A stretch of 64,000 bases of DNA, taken from Aestuariispira insulae (lineage in GTDB: Bacteria; Pseudomonadota; Alphaproteobacteria; UBA8366; Aestuariispiraceae). The notes below the pieces were generated by a model. That model saw nothing but the letters and a program-made list of their open reading frames with translations, did not search any database and was not told where the DNA came from. Both the position numbers and the translations under genes were made by a program. Location of the stretch: contig NZ_QRDW01000002.1 in the NCBI RefSeq assembly GCF_003385955.1, positions 496,001 through 560,000 on the forward strand. The letters run 5' to 3'. Shown one piece after another: positions 8,353 through 17,561 of the stretch (position 1 is its first letter; the number at the start of each line of letters is the position of its first letter).

Positions 8353-8397
8353 TAGGCACTTAATTCTTTATTCAATGGACTTCGGAATAAGTGCCTA
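8353..8397 (+). other. Stem-loop between fliE and fliQ
   Basis: TAGGCACTTA at 8353-8362 pairs with TAAGTGCCTA at 8388-8397. The stem continues as TTC (8364-8366) with GAA (8385-8387) after a one-base bulge, leaving an 18-base loop. No run of T follows, so it is not a standard terminator on the plus strand. It may stabilise or process the flgBC-fliE message, or attenuate transcription before fliQRflhB. Confidence 0.45.
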
Positions 8398-8484
8398 TCG
8401 GGATTTCAGTTTTGCCACTGGCCTGGAATCGGTGCAGCCTGATCGAGCCAACCCCCAAAACTAGGTGAACCGGACCGGCCAGCC

Positions 8485-8751
8485 ATGAGCGAACAAGAAG
8501 CCCTCGATTTTGCACGTGAATCCATCTTCGTCCTGCTGAAACTCGGCCTGCCGATCATGATGGTCGGCCTGATTGTTGGTCTCACAATCGCTATTTTCCA
8601 GGCTTTGACCCAGATCCAGGAAATGACCCTGACCTTCGTGCCGAAAATCATCGTGGTTTTCCTGTCTATGCTGGTTTTTCTCCCCTGGATGATGGATGTA
8701 TTGTTTGATTTTATGGCTTTAGTTGCCGATCATATCATTAATATCCAATAG
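8485..8751 (+). CDS. fliQ: Flagellar biosynthesis protein FliQ
   Basis: 88 residues with two membrane helices. The N-terminal helix lies at about 16-36 (VLLKLGLPIMMVGLIVGLTI), followed by the family motif AIFQALTQIQEMTLTFVPKI and a second helix with LPWMMDVLFDFM. FliQ is a peripheral helix-hairpin subunit of the export gate around FliP and FliR. It is separated from fliE by 140 bases holding a stem-loop and is followed closely by fliR. Confidence 0.95.
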   Translation: MSEQEALDFARESIFVLLKLGLPIMMVGLIVGLTIAIFQALTQIQEMTLTFVPKIIVVFLSMLVFLPWMMDVLFDFMALVADHIINIQ

Positions 8752-8764
8752 CGGGGGATAGGCG

Positions 8765-9529
8765 GTGTATTCCGAACTGGTCCCTTTTGAAGCCTATCAG
8801 TTCTTCATGGTTTTTGCGCGCCTCAGTGCGGTGGTCCTGTTGATGCCGACCTTGGGGGAATCCTATATCAGCCCCAGAGTCCGGCTGTTCCTGGCGCTTG
8901 GCATTACCTTGATCACAACCCCCATCGTCGCGGATCGTATTCCGCCCTTGCCAGACAGCATTCTGGCTTTGTTTCTGCTGATCGGCGGTGAAATCTTGAT
9001 CGGGGTGTTCCTGGGGCAGGTGATGCGGATCTTGTCGTCCGCCCTGTCAACCGCCGGCACCGTGATTGCTTTCGTTACCGGCTTTGCCAACGCAATGCTG
9101 TTCAACCCGATGATCAGCAGCCAAGGGTCCCTGCATTCTGTTTTCCTGTCCATGCTGGGCTCGGTTATCATCCTGGCAACGGATGTGCATCATTTGATGA
9201 TCGGCGCGATCGTCGACAGCTATTTCATGTTTAACCCCGGCGTGATGCCGATTCTGGGCGACATGAGCAACAGCATCACTCGCCTGGTGGCAGATAGCTT
9301 TTTGATGGGGATGCAATTAGCCTCCCCCTTCCTGCTCTTGTCGATTATGTATAATGTTCTGCTGGGGTTGCTGGCCCGGCTGATGCCACAATTCCAGGTA
9401 TTCTTTATCGGTTTGCCATTGCAGATCATCCTGGGCCTCGCATTGTTCGGGATTGTGATATCCTCAATGATGCTGTGGTTCATGCGTTACTTCACGGAAG
9501 GCCTGTCGCCTTTCCTGTTGCTGAATTAA
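8765..9529 (+). CDS. fliR: Flagellar biosynthetic protein FliR
   Basis: 254 residues, the family length, with about six hydrophobic helices. Landmarks are FARLSAVVLLMPTLGESYISPRVRL at the start, GGEILIGVFLGQVMRIL, and VLLGLLARLMPQFQVFFIGLPLQI near the end. FliR closes the FliPQR export-gate cone. Translation starts with GTG at 8765, 13 bases after the fliQ stop. Confidence 0.95.
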   Translation: MYSELVPFEAYQFFMVFARLSAVVLLMPTLGESYISPRVRLFLALGITLITTPIVADRIPPLPDSILALFLLIGGEILIGVFLGQVMRILSSALSTAGTVIAFVTGFANAMLFNPMISSQGSLHSVFLSMLGSVIILATDVHHLMIGAIVDSYFMFNPGVMPILGDMSNSITRLVADSFLMGMQLASPFLLLSIMYNVLLGLLARLMPQFQVFFIGLPLQIILGLALFGIVISSMMLWFMRYFTEGLSPFLLLN

Positions 9530-9541
9530 GATCGGGACGCC

Positions 9542-10612
9542 ATGTCAGAGGCCGACGAGTCACAAAAGACAGAAGACCCGACCTCAAAACGTCTGGCCGA
9601 TGCCAAACGCAAGGGGCAGGTTGCCGTCAGTAAAGAGCTGAATACCTGGATGATGCTGTTCGGGGTGGCGATCCTGCTGGCGATGATCGCGCCTTACCTG
9701 TTGGGCAACCTGAAAGACACCCTGGGACAACATATCCAGCTTGCCCACCAGGTACCGATGCAACCGGGCGAACTGGGGGGCTATCTCGCCGGTCTGCTTT
9801 GGACCGTGACGAAAATCATGCTGGTACCCTTTGGCATGTTCATTATTTTGGCGCTGGCGGCCGGCTATCCGCAAACCGGTATCATCTGGGCGGTGGAAAA
9901 GCTCAAGCCCAAACTGGATAAATTCAACCTGATCAAAGGGGTGAAACGCTGGTTCTCAATGAGCAACCTGGTGGAATTCGGCAAGGGCATGATCAAAATC
10001 GCCCTGGTGGCGGCTATCGGGGTGGCGACCATGGCCCCTTATGCCGGCATTGTCGAGGTTCTGCCCGGCACCAGCATGGAATTCCTGATGGAAGAGGTGC
10101 ATTTCCTGGTGCTCAAGGTGCTGGCGGCGTCACTGGCCCTGCTGTTTGCCATCACCATTGCCGATATTTTCTATCAGCGCTTCCAGCATATCAAGCAGCT
10201 GCGTATGACAAAGCAGGAAGTGAAGGAAGAATTTAAGAATATGGAGGGGGACCCCCAGATCAAGGCACGCCTGCGCCAGATCCGGCAGGAGCGTGCCCGG
10301 TCCCGCATGATGCAGGCGGTGCCGACCGCCGATGTGGTGGTCACCAACCCGACCCATTTTGCCGTGGCGCTGGCCTATCGACCGGAAGAGATGGAGGCGC
10401 CTCAGGTGGTGGCCAAAGGCCAGGACGTATTGGCATTCAAGATCCGTGAGATTGCCGAAGAGCATGATATCACCATTGTTGAAAACCCGCCGCTGGCACG
10501 CGGCCTCTATGCAGCGGCCGAAGTGGAGGATTATGTTCCCGAACAATTCTACAAGGCTGTTGCGGAAGTGATCTCTTACGTCTTTAATCTTAAAGGGAAA
10601 AAACTGGGTTAA
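9542..10612 (+). CDS. flhB: Flagellar biosynthesis protein FlhB
   Basis: 356 residues. The N-terminus has the family start (KTEDPTSKRLADAKRKGQVAVSKEL), four membrane helices follow, and the cytoplasmic tail carries the autocleavage site NPTH in VVTNPTHFAVALAYRPEEM. Cleavage between Asn and Pro switches export from rod/hook to filament substrates. The tail ends in YKAVAEVISYVFNLKGKK. The gene begins 12 bases after fliR. The separate FlhB-tail protein at 6532-6900 is a paralogue of this tail without the NPTH motif. Confidence 0.97.
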   Translation: MSEADESQKTEDPTSKRLADAKRKGQVAVSKELNTWMMLFGVAILLAMIAPYLLGNLKDTLGQHIQLAHQVPMQPGELGGYLAGLLWTVTKIMLVPFGMFIILALAAGYPQTGIIWAVEKLKPKLDKFNLIKGVKRWFSMSNLVEFGKGMIKIALVAAIGVATMAPYAGIVEVLPGTSMEFLMEEVHFLVLKVLAASLALLFAITIADIFYQRFQHIKQLRMTKQEVKEEFKNMEGDPQIKARLRQIRQERARSRMMQAVPTADVVVTNPTHFAVALAYRPEEMEAPQVVAKGQDVLAFKIREIAEEHDITIVENPPLARGLYAAAEVEDYVPEQFYKAVAEVISYVFNLKGKKLG

Positions 10613-10658
10613 AGGCAGAGCCCCCATTTGGTGGGCCGGCCGTCAAGGAACGGTGGAG

Positions 10659-12797
10659 ATGCAGGCTGGCAAAATCAAGAGCGGATTGATGGCGGGAAGG
10701 CTCGGTCTGACCCTTCTGGCGTTGGTGGCGGTTTGCGCCGGCACGACCGGACTGCTGATGGAAGCGGCCGTCGCGTCCGAAGTGATGTTCATGGTGGTTG
10801 GGGCAATGGCGATTTTCGGTCTGTATTGCCTCTGGACCATGTATCTGGCCCTGGGGCGCGGCCGGTCCCTGCATCGTGAAGTGACATTGCTGCGGGAGAT
10901 GGAGGACAGCTATTCCCTGGCATCGGCCATTGAAGATCGGGATGGCGATATTGTTTATGCCAACAACCGTTTCCGGGATTGGTTCCCGGAAAAGGATCAT
11001 GGCCTTGTCGGTGCGATCGCGGGTGGGTTGACCGGGGATCCGTCGGTGACGCCGGATGACCTGATCAAGCTTCGGATGCAGTCGCTAAAAGGCAACGGTG
11101 GGCGGGCGGAATTATCGAGCGTCCTGCCCGGCTCAAAAGGGCCGCGTTGGTTTGATATCTCCTCTTTTCCCCTGAAAGACGGCCTGATTGCCTGGCATAT
11201 TCGCGAAGCGACCGAACGCCGCCGCCAGATCGAGCGGGCGGGAGATCGTCTGGCCCTGCTGTCGCGGGCATTGGACCGCGCGCCCTTCGGTATTGTTGTC
11301 ACGGATGAGGATCTGACCGTGCGCGAGGCCAATATGGCCTTTCGGCATATTTTGGATGACCAGCCCGCGGCGGGACGGAATTTCCTGACCCTCGTGATAG
11401 AGGAAGACCAGAAATTGGTGCAGGCCTATCTGGACAGCTGCCGGAAAGAGGTCAGCACACCATTGGAGGGGATTGATATCCGGCTGGCCGGGGTGCCGGA
11501 TCGGACCATCACCATGAGTGCGGTTCAGACCACCAGCGGCGGTGAGGGCGGTTTCCTGCTGCATTTGTTGGACGTGACCGAACGCAAGCGCCTGGAAATG
11601 CAATTCGCACAATCCCAGAAGATGCAGGCCGTGGGGCAACTGGCCGGTGGCGTGGCCCATGATTTTAACAATATGCTGACCGCCATTATCGGTTTCTGCG
11701 ATTTGCTGCTGCAACGTCATCAGGCGGGGGATTCCTCTTTTGCCGATGCCATGCAGATTAAGCAAAATGCAAACCGCGCCGCCGGCCTGATCCGCCAGCT
11801 GCTGGCCTTTTCCCGCCAGCAGACCGTGCGGCCTCGAATTCTCAATGTTTCCGATATTCTCGCGGAACTTTCCATCCTGCTGCGGCGCCTGCTGGGGGAG
11901 CGGATCGATCTGGAATTGATCCACGGGCGCGATCTGGGGCCGATCAAGATGGACCAGGTCCAACTGGAACAGGTGATCATCAACCTGGCGGTCAACGCCA
12001 GAGATGCGATGCCGAGCGGCGGACGGCTGATCATCCAGACGGATAACTTTTCCGCCAAGCGGCCCTACCAATTGCGCGGCGAGACCATGCCGGTCGGGGA
12101 TTATGTGATGCTTTCCATTGCCGATACCGGTGAAGGGATCAGCCGTGATGACCTGGATCGGATTTTTGAGCCTTTCTTCACCACCAAGGAGGTGGGCGAG
12201 GGGACTGGTCTTGGTCTCTCCATGGTCTTCGGCTCGATCCGACAGGCCGGCGGGTTTGTGGTCGCCCACAGCGACGGTCCCGGCCGGGGCGCGACCTTCA
12301 ATATTTATCTGAAACGGGTGGCGGAGGAAGAAATGGCTACCGTGCAGGATAAGGAGGTGGAGCGCTCTGTCAGCGACGATACCGGCGGCGGTAATATCCT
12401 GCTGGTGGAAGATGAAGATGCGGTGCGCCTGTTTGCGGCCAGGGCTCTGCGGTCTAAGGGTTATAAGGTGCTGGAGGCCCGCACCGGCGAGGCAGCGGTC
12501 GAGATTATTGATGAGGGCGAGCAGACATTTGATCTGTTGGTGACCGACATGGTCATGCCCCGGGTGGATGGGGCGACCTTGATCCGCCATGTCCGCAAAG
12601 TGTTGCCGGACCTGCCGGTGGTCTGCATTTCTGGCTATACTCAGGATTCGGTCGCCAAAGAGGTTGCGGAATTACCGAATGTGCATTTCCTGCCGAAACC
12701 CTTCAGCCTGAAACAGCTGGCGACCCGGGTGAAGGATGCGCTGGATCAGCAGACCGATTCGCAAAAAACCGGGAATACAAGTGGACCGGATCTCTGA
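10659..12797 (+). CDS. cckA: Hybrid histidine kinase CckA (cell-cycle phosphorelay)
   Basis: 712 residues. Two membrane helices lie within the first ~65 residues. PAS-type sensor segments follow (ALLSRALDRAPFGIVVTDEDLTV is the start of the second). The HisKA dimerisation helix has GQLAGGVAHDFNNMLTAIIG with phospho-acceptor His334; the HATPase domain has DTGEGIS and GTGLGLSMVFG; a C-terminal receiver has Asp630 in LLVTDMVMPRVDG. This order and the AHDFNN H-box are those of CckA, which drives CtrA and CpdR phosphorylation through ChpT. Its position between flhB and recA also fits alphaproteobacterial cckA. The ATG at 10659 is favoured over the GTG at 10653 because AGGAA lies eight bases before it. 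Confidence 0.9.
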   Translation: MQAGKIKSGLMAGRLGLTLLALVAVCAGTTGLLMEAAVASEVMFMVVGAMAIFGLYCLWTMYLALGRGRSLHREVTLLREMEDSYSLASAIEDRDGDIVYANNRFRDWFPEKDHGLVGAIAGGLTGDPSVTPDDLIKLRMQSLKGNGGRAELSSVLPGSKGPRWFDISSFPLKDGLIAWHIREATERRRQIERAGDRLALLSRALDRAPFGIVVTDEDLTVREANMAFRHILDDQPAAGRNFLTLVIEEDQKLVQAYLDSCRKEVSTPLEGIDIRLAGVPDRTITMSAVQTTSGGEGGFLLHLLDVTERKRLEMQFAQSQKMQAVGQLAGGVAHDFNNMLTAIIGFCDLLLQRHQAGDSSFADAMQIKQNANRAAGLIRQLLAFSRQQTVRPRILNVSDILAELSILLRRLLGERIDLELIHGRDLGPIKMDQVQLEQVIINLAVNARDAMPSGGRLIIQTDNFSAKRPYQLRGETMPVGDYVMLSIADTGEGISRDDLDRIFEPFFTTKEVGEGTGLGLSMVFGSIRQAGGFVVAHSDGPGRGATFNIYLKRVAEEEMATVQDKEVERSVSDDTGGGNILLVEDEDAVRLFAARALRSKGYKVLEARTGEAAVEIIDEGEQTFDLLVTDMVMPRVDGATLIRHVRKVLPDLPVVCISGYTQDSVAKEVAELPNVHFLPKPFSLKQLATRVKDALDQQTDSQKTGNTSGPDL

Positions 12798-12894
12798 AAA
12801 TCGCTTCGGGAATGAGGCTGTTTTTTGCGCCTTACCCATGTGATTGACTGGACTTTCATGCAGAAGAGCTTGATTTTCCGCAATTTCTCAATGA

Positions 12895-12909
12895 GAACAA
12901 AAAAAGAAC
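12895..12909 (+). promoter_or_regulatory. LexA (SOS) box upstream of recA
   Basis: GAAC-AAAAAAA-GAAC is an exact match to the alphaproteobacterial LexA site GAAC-N7-GAAC (the same as GTTC-N7-GTTC on the other strand). It lies 76 bases before the recA start. A third GAAC at 12920-12923 is out of register. DNA-damage induction of recA through LexA is expected. Confidence 0.8.
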
Positions 12910-12985
12910 TTGAGAATGAGAACAAAATGTGTACGCTGGACCCAGTTGCAAGCTGATATGGCCTATGACAAAAGGAGGGCGAGTG

Positions 12986-14083
12986 ATGTCGCAACCCGCA
13001 CTGCGTTTGGTGGATAAGGATACCATGGATAAACAAAAAGCACTGGAAGCCGCCCTTGGACAGATTGAACGGTCTTTTGGCAAGGGATCGATCATGAAAC
13101 TGGGCCAGCAGCAGGCCATGGATATCGAGGCGATTTCCACCGGTTCGCTGGGGCTGGATATCGCATTGGGGATCGGCGGTCTGCCGAAAGGTCGGATCAT
13201 TGAGGTCTACGGCCCGGAAAGTTCCGGTAAGACGACGCTGGCCCTGCATGTTTTGGCCGAAGCTCAGAAAAAAGGTGGCACCTGCGCCTTTGTCGACGCG
13301 GAGCATGCGCTTGATCCGGTTTATGCCAAGAAGCTGGGAGTGAATGTGGATGAGTTGCTGGTGTCCCAGCCGGATGCGGGTGAGCAGGCATTGGAAATTG
13401 CCGATACGCTGGTCCGAAGCGGGGCGATCGACGTGTTGGTGATCGATTCCGTGGCTGCCCTGGTGCCGCGTGCGGAGTTGGAGGGCGAGATGGGGGATTC
13501 CCATGTCGGTCTGCAGGCCCGCCTGATGAGCCAGGCACTGCGCAAGCTGACCGGCTCCATCAACCGTTCCAACTGTATGGTTATCTTCATCAACCAAATC
13601 CGTATGAAGATCGGAGTCATGTTCGGCAGCCCGGAAACGACTACCGGCGGCAATGCACTTAAGTTCTATGCCTCCGTCCGGCTGGATATCCGCCGCATCG
13701 GCCAGATTAAGGACCGGGATGAGGTTGTCGGCAACCAGACCCGTGTGAAAGTGGTCAAGAACAAGGTGGCGCCACCCTTCCGTCAGGTGGAATTTGACAT
13801 CATGTATGGTGAAGGCTTCTCCAAGACCGGCGAGTTGCTGGACCTGGGTGTGAATGCTGGTGTGGTGGAGAAATCAGGTTCCTGGTTCTCCTGCATGGGG
13901 CAGCGCATCGGCCAGGGACGTGAGAATGCCAAAAACTTCCTCAAGGAAAACACGGAAATGGCCCAGAAGATTGAGCGCCAGATCCGTGAGAATGCCGGGA
14001 TCCTGGACAGCGCCATGCTGGAAGGGCCGACCGAGGCCGAGCAGGCGGAAGCGGACCTGACACCGGCGGATGCTCCGAAATAA
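12986..14083 (+). CDS. recA: Recombinase RecA
   Basis: 365 residues. Walker A is GPESSGKTT, the Walker B region is [22 protein letters not shown], and the loop-2 region includes [28 protein letters not shown]. RecA forms the strand-exchange filament on single-stranded DNA and stimulates LexA self-cleavage. The ATG at 12986 follows an AGGAGG ribosome-binding site; longer readings start in the promoter region. The last ~25 residues are acidic, as in other RecA proteins. An SOS box lies upstream and a strong hairpin terminator downstream. Confidence 0.98.
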   Translation: MSQPALRLVDKDTMDKQKALEAALGQIERSFGKGSIMKLGQQQAMDIEAISTGSLGLDIALGIGGLPKGRIIEVYGPESSGKTTLALHVLAEAQKKGGTCAFVDAEHALDPVYAKKLGVNVDELLVSQPDAGEQALEIADTLVRSGAIDVLVIDSVAALVPRAELEGEMGDSHVGLQARLMSQALRKLTGSINRSNCMVIFINQIRMKIGVMFGSPETTTGGNALKFYASVRLDIRRIGQIKDRDEVVGNQTRVKVVKNKVAPPFRQVEFDIMYGEGFSKTGELLDLGVNAGVVEKSGSWFSCMGQRIGQGRENAKNFLKENTEMAQKIERQIRENAGILDSAMLEGPTEAEQAEADLTPADAPK

Positions 14084-14104
14084 ACTCCGATGGATGAATG
14101 AAAA

Positions 14105-14137
14105 AAAGGCGCGGTTCTTATCAACCGCGCCTTTTTT
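14105..14137 (+). terminator. Rho-independent terminator after recA
   Basis: A 12-bp perfect stem (AAAGGCGCGGTT at 14105-14116 with AACCGCGCCTTT at 14123-14134) has a six-base loop and runs into a T tract. An A run precedes the stem, so it may also act on the leftward gene whose end lies beyond it, although that gene ends at 14169. Confidence 0.9.
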
Positions 14138-14168
14138 ATTTGCCCGTTGCCGGAACAATTGGAAAAGG

Positions 14169-14852
14169 TTAGCCACGCCTGCGCAGTATGCCGCCAGTGG
14201 CCGCCAGTCCCAAAAGCATTAGGGACAGACCGAAGGGCGCAGGCACATTGCCGATCACGTCATATTCGACCGCGGCCAGCCAGAAATCGGAGTCCCCTTC
14301 ATCAAGCTCGGCGGCGCTGATGGCAAACAGACTGCCGGTGAAATCGAAACCACCAAAGCTTTCCGGATCACCGGTATTATCCTGCCCGGTAAAGCTTGCC
14401 AGCAGGTCTATGGTCTCTTCTTCGAAGGAAACCGTGTAGAAATGGGCGATATCGGATTGGCCGGGATCTTCCTGGTTATCCTGGTCAAAGCTGCTGAATG
14501 TCAGACCGGTAATGCGTACATCTTTTGAGAACCAAAGCAGCAGGATATCTTCGTCAGAACTGTGGGTGTCGAGCGCCGATTCCCCGCTGCCGAGGCCAAA
14601 TCCCTGGGTCAGTGAAGTCCCATTGGGACCGCAGGAATCGCAGTCGAACATATCTTCAAAGCTGAGATAAGGGCCGCCATTGTCTGGGCCTTCCCCTTCG
14701 CCGCCGATCGCCTCGAGTTCTAAGCCATCGCCCAAATCAAAGATGAAGGAAAAATCCTCATCATTGCCCCGATTGGTGAAATCCACCACGGCGGCCTGGC
14801 TCGCGCCACCCCACAGCATGGCCCCAACCAAGGCCAGTGCAAATTTTTTCAT
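14169..14852 (-). CDS. Exported protein with PEP-CTERM-like C-terminal sorting signal
   Basis: 227 residues. A signal peptide spans residues 1-20 (ALALVGAMLWGGASQAA). The mature part is acidic and rich in Asp, Gly and Ser, predicted beta, with FDCDSCGPNG and repeated SFDQDNQEDPG-like turns. The C-terminus has the tripartite form of PEP-CTERM-type signals: VPAPFGLSLMLLGLAATGG and then a basic end RRRG. Such proteins are processed by an exosortase and linked to the cell surface or secreted. No exosortase gene is in the window. Function is unknown. It is flanked by the recA terminator on its 3' side and a long intergenic region on its 5' side. Confidence 0.7.
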   Translation of the reverse strand: MKKFALALVGAMLWGGASQAAVVDFTNRGNDEDFSFIFDLGDGLELEAIGGEGEGPDNGGPYLSFEDMFDCDSCGPNGTSLTQGFGLGSGESALDTHSSDEDILLLWFSKDVRITGLTFSSFDQDNQEDPGQSDIAHFYTVSFEEETIDLLASFTGQDNTGDPESFGGFDFTGSLFAISAAELDEGDSDFWLAAVEYDVIGNVPAPFGLSLMLLGLAATGGILRRRG

Positions 14853-15315
14853 ACCATACTCCTGTTAGTGCCGATGCCCCCGGCAATCTGCCTGGTCAGG
14901 CAGCCTGCGGAAAAGAAAGCAAGGACCATACCTAATTTGGGAAGCCGCATATTTGCTGGAATTCTGACCCGCACCGATCAGAGCGGTCACAGTATGTGTA
15001 AAGAAAATCGACATGCTTCTTTGGCCGGATAAGACAAATGAAGAGACCGATATATGCAAGAAATACTCTTTAAAGGGGTGTTGATATTATCCTAATTTTA
15101 TCATGGGTAGATTTATGTTACGATTTTATGACAAGTAAGAATGCTTGTTGAAGACAGGAGTCGATGAATGTCCCTGTCAGGAACGGGAAAGTCCCTTATC
15201 TCTATGACCCCCAGGTCCGGATGCACCCGTTCTATGGATTGGCTGCAGGTTCCGTTTGCTCCGTCCGGGGAAATTGGGGCGGAGCGGGCGGAACCCGATT
15301 ATTGGGGAAATGATA
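14853..15315. other. 463-bp intergenic region between the PEP-CTERM gene and the MCP gene
   Basis: This region must hold the promoters of the two divergent genes. It is AT-rich around 15040-15150. I found no sigma-54 motif, no clear operator and no recognisable riboswitch fold. One short frame at 15164-15313 (49 codons) starts three bases after AGGAG and ends TGATAATG just before the MCP start; it resembles no protein family and may be a leader peptide or chance. A second frame starting at 15168 overlaps the MCP start and is less likely. Confidence 0.4.
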
Positions 15316-17313
15316 ATGTCTATTCTCAAATCCACGGGAATACGCGCACAGATTCTGTCTGTCGGCTTTAGTGCCTTGGCGGGTTTTGTCTTGATCGGCG
15401 CGGTCTATTTTTTCAGTTCACGTCAGTTGGATAATGTTCAACATCTTCAAGACAGGGCAATGGAACAACGGCAGGCTGTTACGGGGATACGGTATGAATT
15501 CCTGAATGCCAGGCGTGCGGAGAAGGATTTCCTGATCCGGATGGATGAAAAATATATCGCCCGCCACGCAGAGATTTCAAAAGAGATGGCCGATCAGCTA
15601 AGTCGGCTCAATGATCGGGGAGGGGACAGCGAAACGATAGACATGCTGAGGGCTGTGCGGGAAGGTTATGAGGCCTATGCGACGCAATTTGCCAATGTGG
15701 CCTCGGTGTGGAGCCGGATTGGCCTGAATGAGGAAGAGGGCCTGCGTGGCAGCTTGCGCGCCTCGGTCCATGATATGGAGAGCCGCCTGAAATCATTTGA
15801 AAATGACCGGTTGGCGGTCGTGATGCTGATGATGCGACGGCATGAAAAGGATTTCCTGATGAGGCTTGACCCTAAATATGTCGATCGGATGGGCGTGCGG
15901 GAGGCGGAGTTTCTGGATGCCTTGAGCCGATCAGATATCCCTCAGGCGGATCAGGCTGAAATTGCCGGTTTGATGGCAAGCTATCTGGAGGATTTTCGCG
16001 CGCTGGCGGCGTTGCGCCTGACGGTGGAGGCGGAGACCGGCAAGCTGAGCGCGCTTTTTGCGCAATCGGAACCCCGGTTTGACGCTCTCTTGGCCGATAG
16101 CGAGGCAAGGTTGCAGGCAAGCCAACAGCAGGCGGAGAACAATGCCGCCTTAACCAAACAGATTATCGCTGTTTCCATGACGCTTACCGCATTGCTCGTA
16201 ATGGGGCTCTGTCTGGTGATCGGGCGGGGCTTCTCGCGCCCAATTCGCGATATGGCGGCCGTGATGACCGATCTGGCGGGCGGTAATAAGCATGTGGAGA
16301 TCCCAGCCGTCGATTATGCCAACGAATTGGGGGAGATGGCGCAAGCGGTTCAGGTCTTTAAGGAAAATGCCATCCAGATGGAAAAACTGGAGGCAGACCG
16401 GAAACTGGCTCAGAAAGCGGCTGAATTGGAAAAACGGGTTTGGATGGCCCAGATGGCCGACGAATTTGATGAGAGGGTCGGCGGGGTTATTACGGCCGTG
16501 ACTGCGGCCTCCGGCCAGGTGTAGGATTCAGCACAGCATATGTCGGCTTCCGCCACCCAGACCAACAGCCAGGCCGAGACGGTTGCGTCCGCCGCGGAAG
16601 AGGCGAGCAGCAATGTTCAAACCGTCGCAGCCGCTGCAGAGGAGCTTTCAGCCTCAATCGCCGAGATTGACCGTCAGGTCCAGGAATCGACACGGGTGAC
16701 GTCCGAAGCGGTGGAAAAGGTCCGTCAAAGCGATGAAACCGTGCGGGATCTGGCTGTTGCTGCGGAGAAAATCCAGGAAGTGGTCGCGATGATTTCCGAG
16801 ATCGCGGAACAGACCAACCTGCTGGCCTTGAATGCCACCATTGAGGCCGCCCGGGCGGGTGAGTCCGGAAAAGGCTTTGCCGTGGTGGCATCGGAAGTGA
16901 AAACCCTGGCCGGGCAGACCGCGCGGGCAACCGATGAAATCTCGGCCCAGGTCCGTACGATCCGGGGCCGCAGTCAGGATGCGGTGGATGCGATCAACGG
17001 TATTTCCTTCACCATGAATAATGTCAGTCAGATCTCCAACGCCATTGCGGCGGCGGTCCAGGAACAGACCGTCACAACCCAGGAAATCGCCCGCAATACC
17101 CAGCAGGCGGCCCAGGGCACGGAAAAGGTTTCGGGCGTTATCTGCGGGGTGACCCAGGCGGCAGGCAAATCCGGGCAGATGTCTTCGGAGATGCTGGATG
17201 CTTCAGACGCGCTCTCAAAACAATCGCATATCCTGCGCAATGAGGTGGACCGGTTCCTGTCGGAAGTCCGCCCGGAGGAAGAGAAGGAAACGGTCATAGC
17301 TGCGGCAGACTGA
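15316..17313 (+). pseudogene. Methyl-accepting chemotaxis protein interrupted by in-frame TAG
   Basis: One reading frame of 665 codons holds a complete chemoreceptor except for TAG at 16522-16524 (codon 403). Before the stop: a first membrane helix (about 11-31), a periplasmic helical bimodular (HBM)-type sensor with the paired motif RRAEKDFLIRMDEKY and RRHEKDFLMRLDPKYV, a second membrane helix (about 280-300) and a HAMP domain. After it: the methyl-accepting domain with the hairpin tip [21 protein letters not shown]. The context ...SGQV[16 protein letters not shown] suggests Gln (CAG) changed to TAG. The first part would make a membrane sensor unable to signal; the second would be a soluble signalling domain if an internal ATG is used. 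The start at 15316 follows GGGGAAA. It could be a true pseudogene, a sequencing error or readthrough. Confidence 0.85.
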
Positions 17314-17368
17314 CAGCCTGTCTCTCTCAATGAATTTATCAGTTTGTATGGTAAGACCTTGCCACACT

Positions 17369-17397
17369 GGGCCCGGATTTCCGGGCCCGTTTTTTTG
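17369..17397 (+). terminator. Rho-independent terminator after MCP gene
   Basis: GGGCCCGGA (17369-17377) pairs with TCCGGGCCC (17380-17388) across a two-base loop; the stem is so tight that the real loop is probably larger. G and a run of seven T follow. It lies 56 bases after the MCP stop and ends that transcript before alaS. Confidence 0.88.
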
Positions 17398-17561
17398 CAG
17401 ATTTCTAATCCTGGGCCTATTTCTTACGGCAATGCCCAGCGGTGGGCTGGACAGTGGCTGTGCGACAGGGTAACTAAACCCGTTAATTTGCGGCGATGCG
17501 GCAAAAAACGCAGGACGAAGCAAACAGGCCTCAAGACTAAGCAGAAACGGTAGTGTCAGCC

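Noticed and set aside
8410-8440. Second sigma-54-like motif before fliQ (TGGCCTGGAATCGGTGCAG)
   Set aside because: The GG and GC elements are not ten bases apart, so it does not fit the -24/-12 rule.
11133-12590. Long open frame antisense to cckA
   Set aside because: It mirrors the codon pattern of the sense gene, which has clear kinase and receiver motifs; the antisense product shows no domain.
14853-15315. Cyclic-di-GMP or other riboswitch before the chemoreceptor
   Set aside because: No conserved aptamer core could be found by eye.
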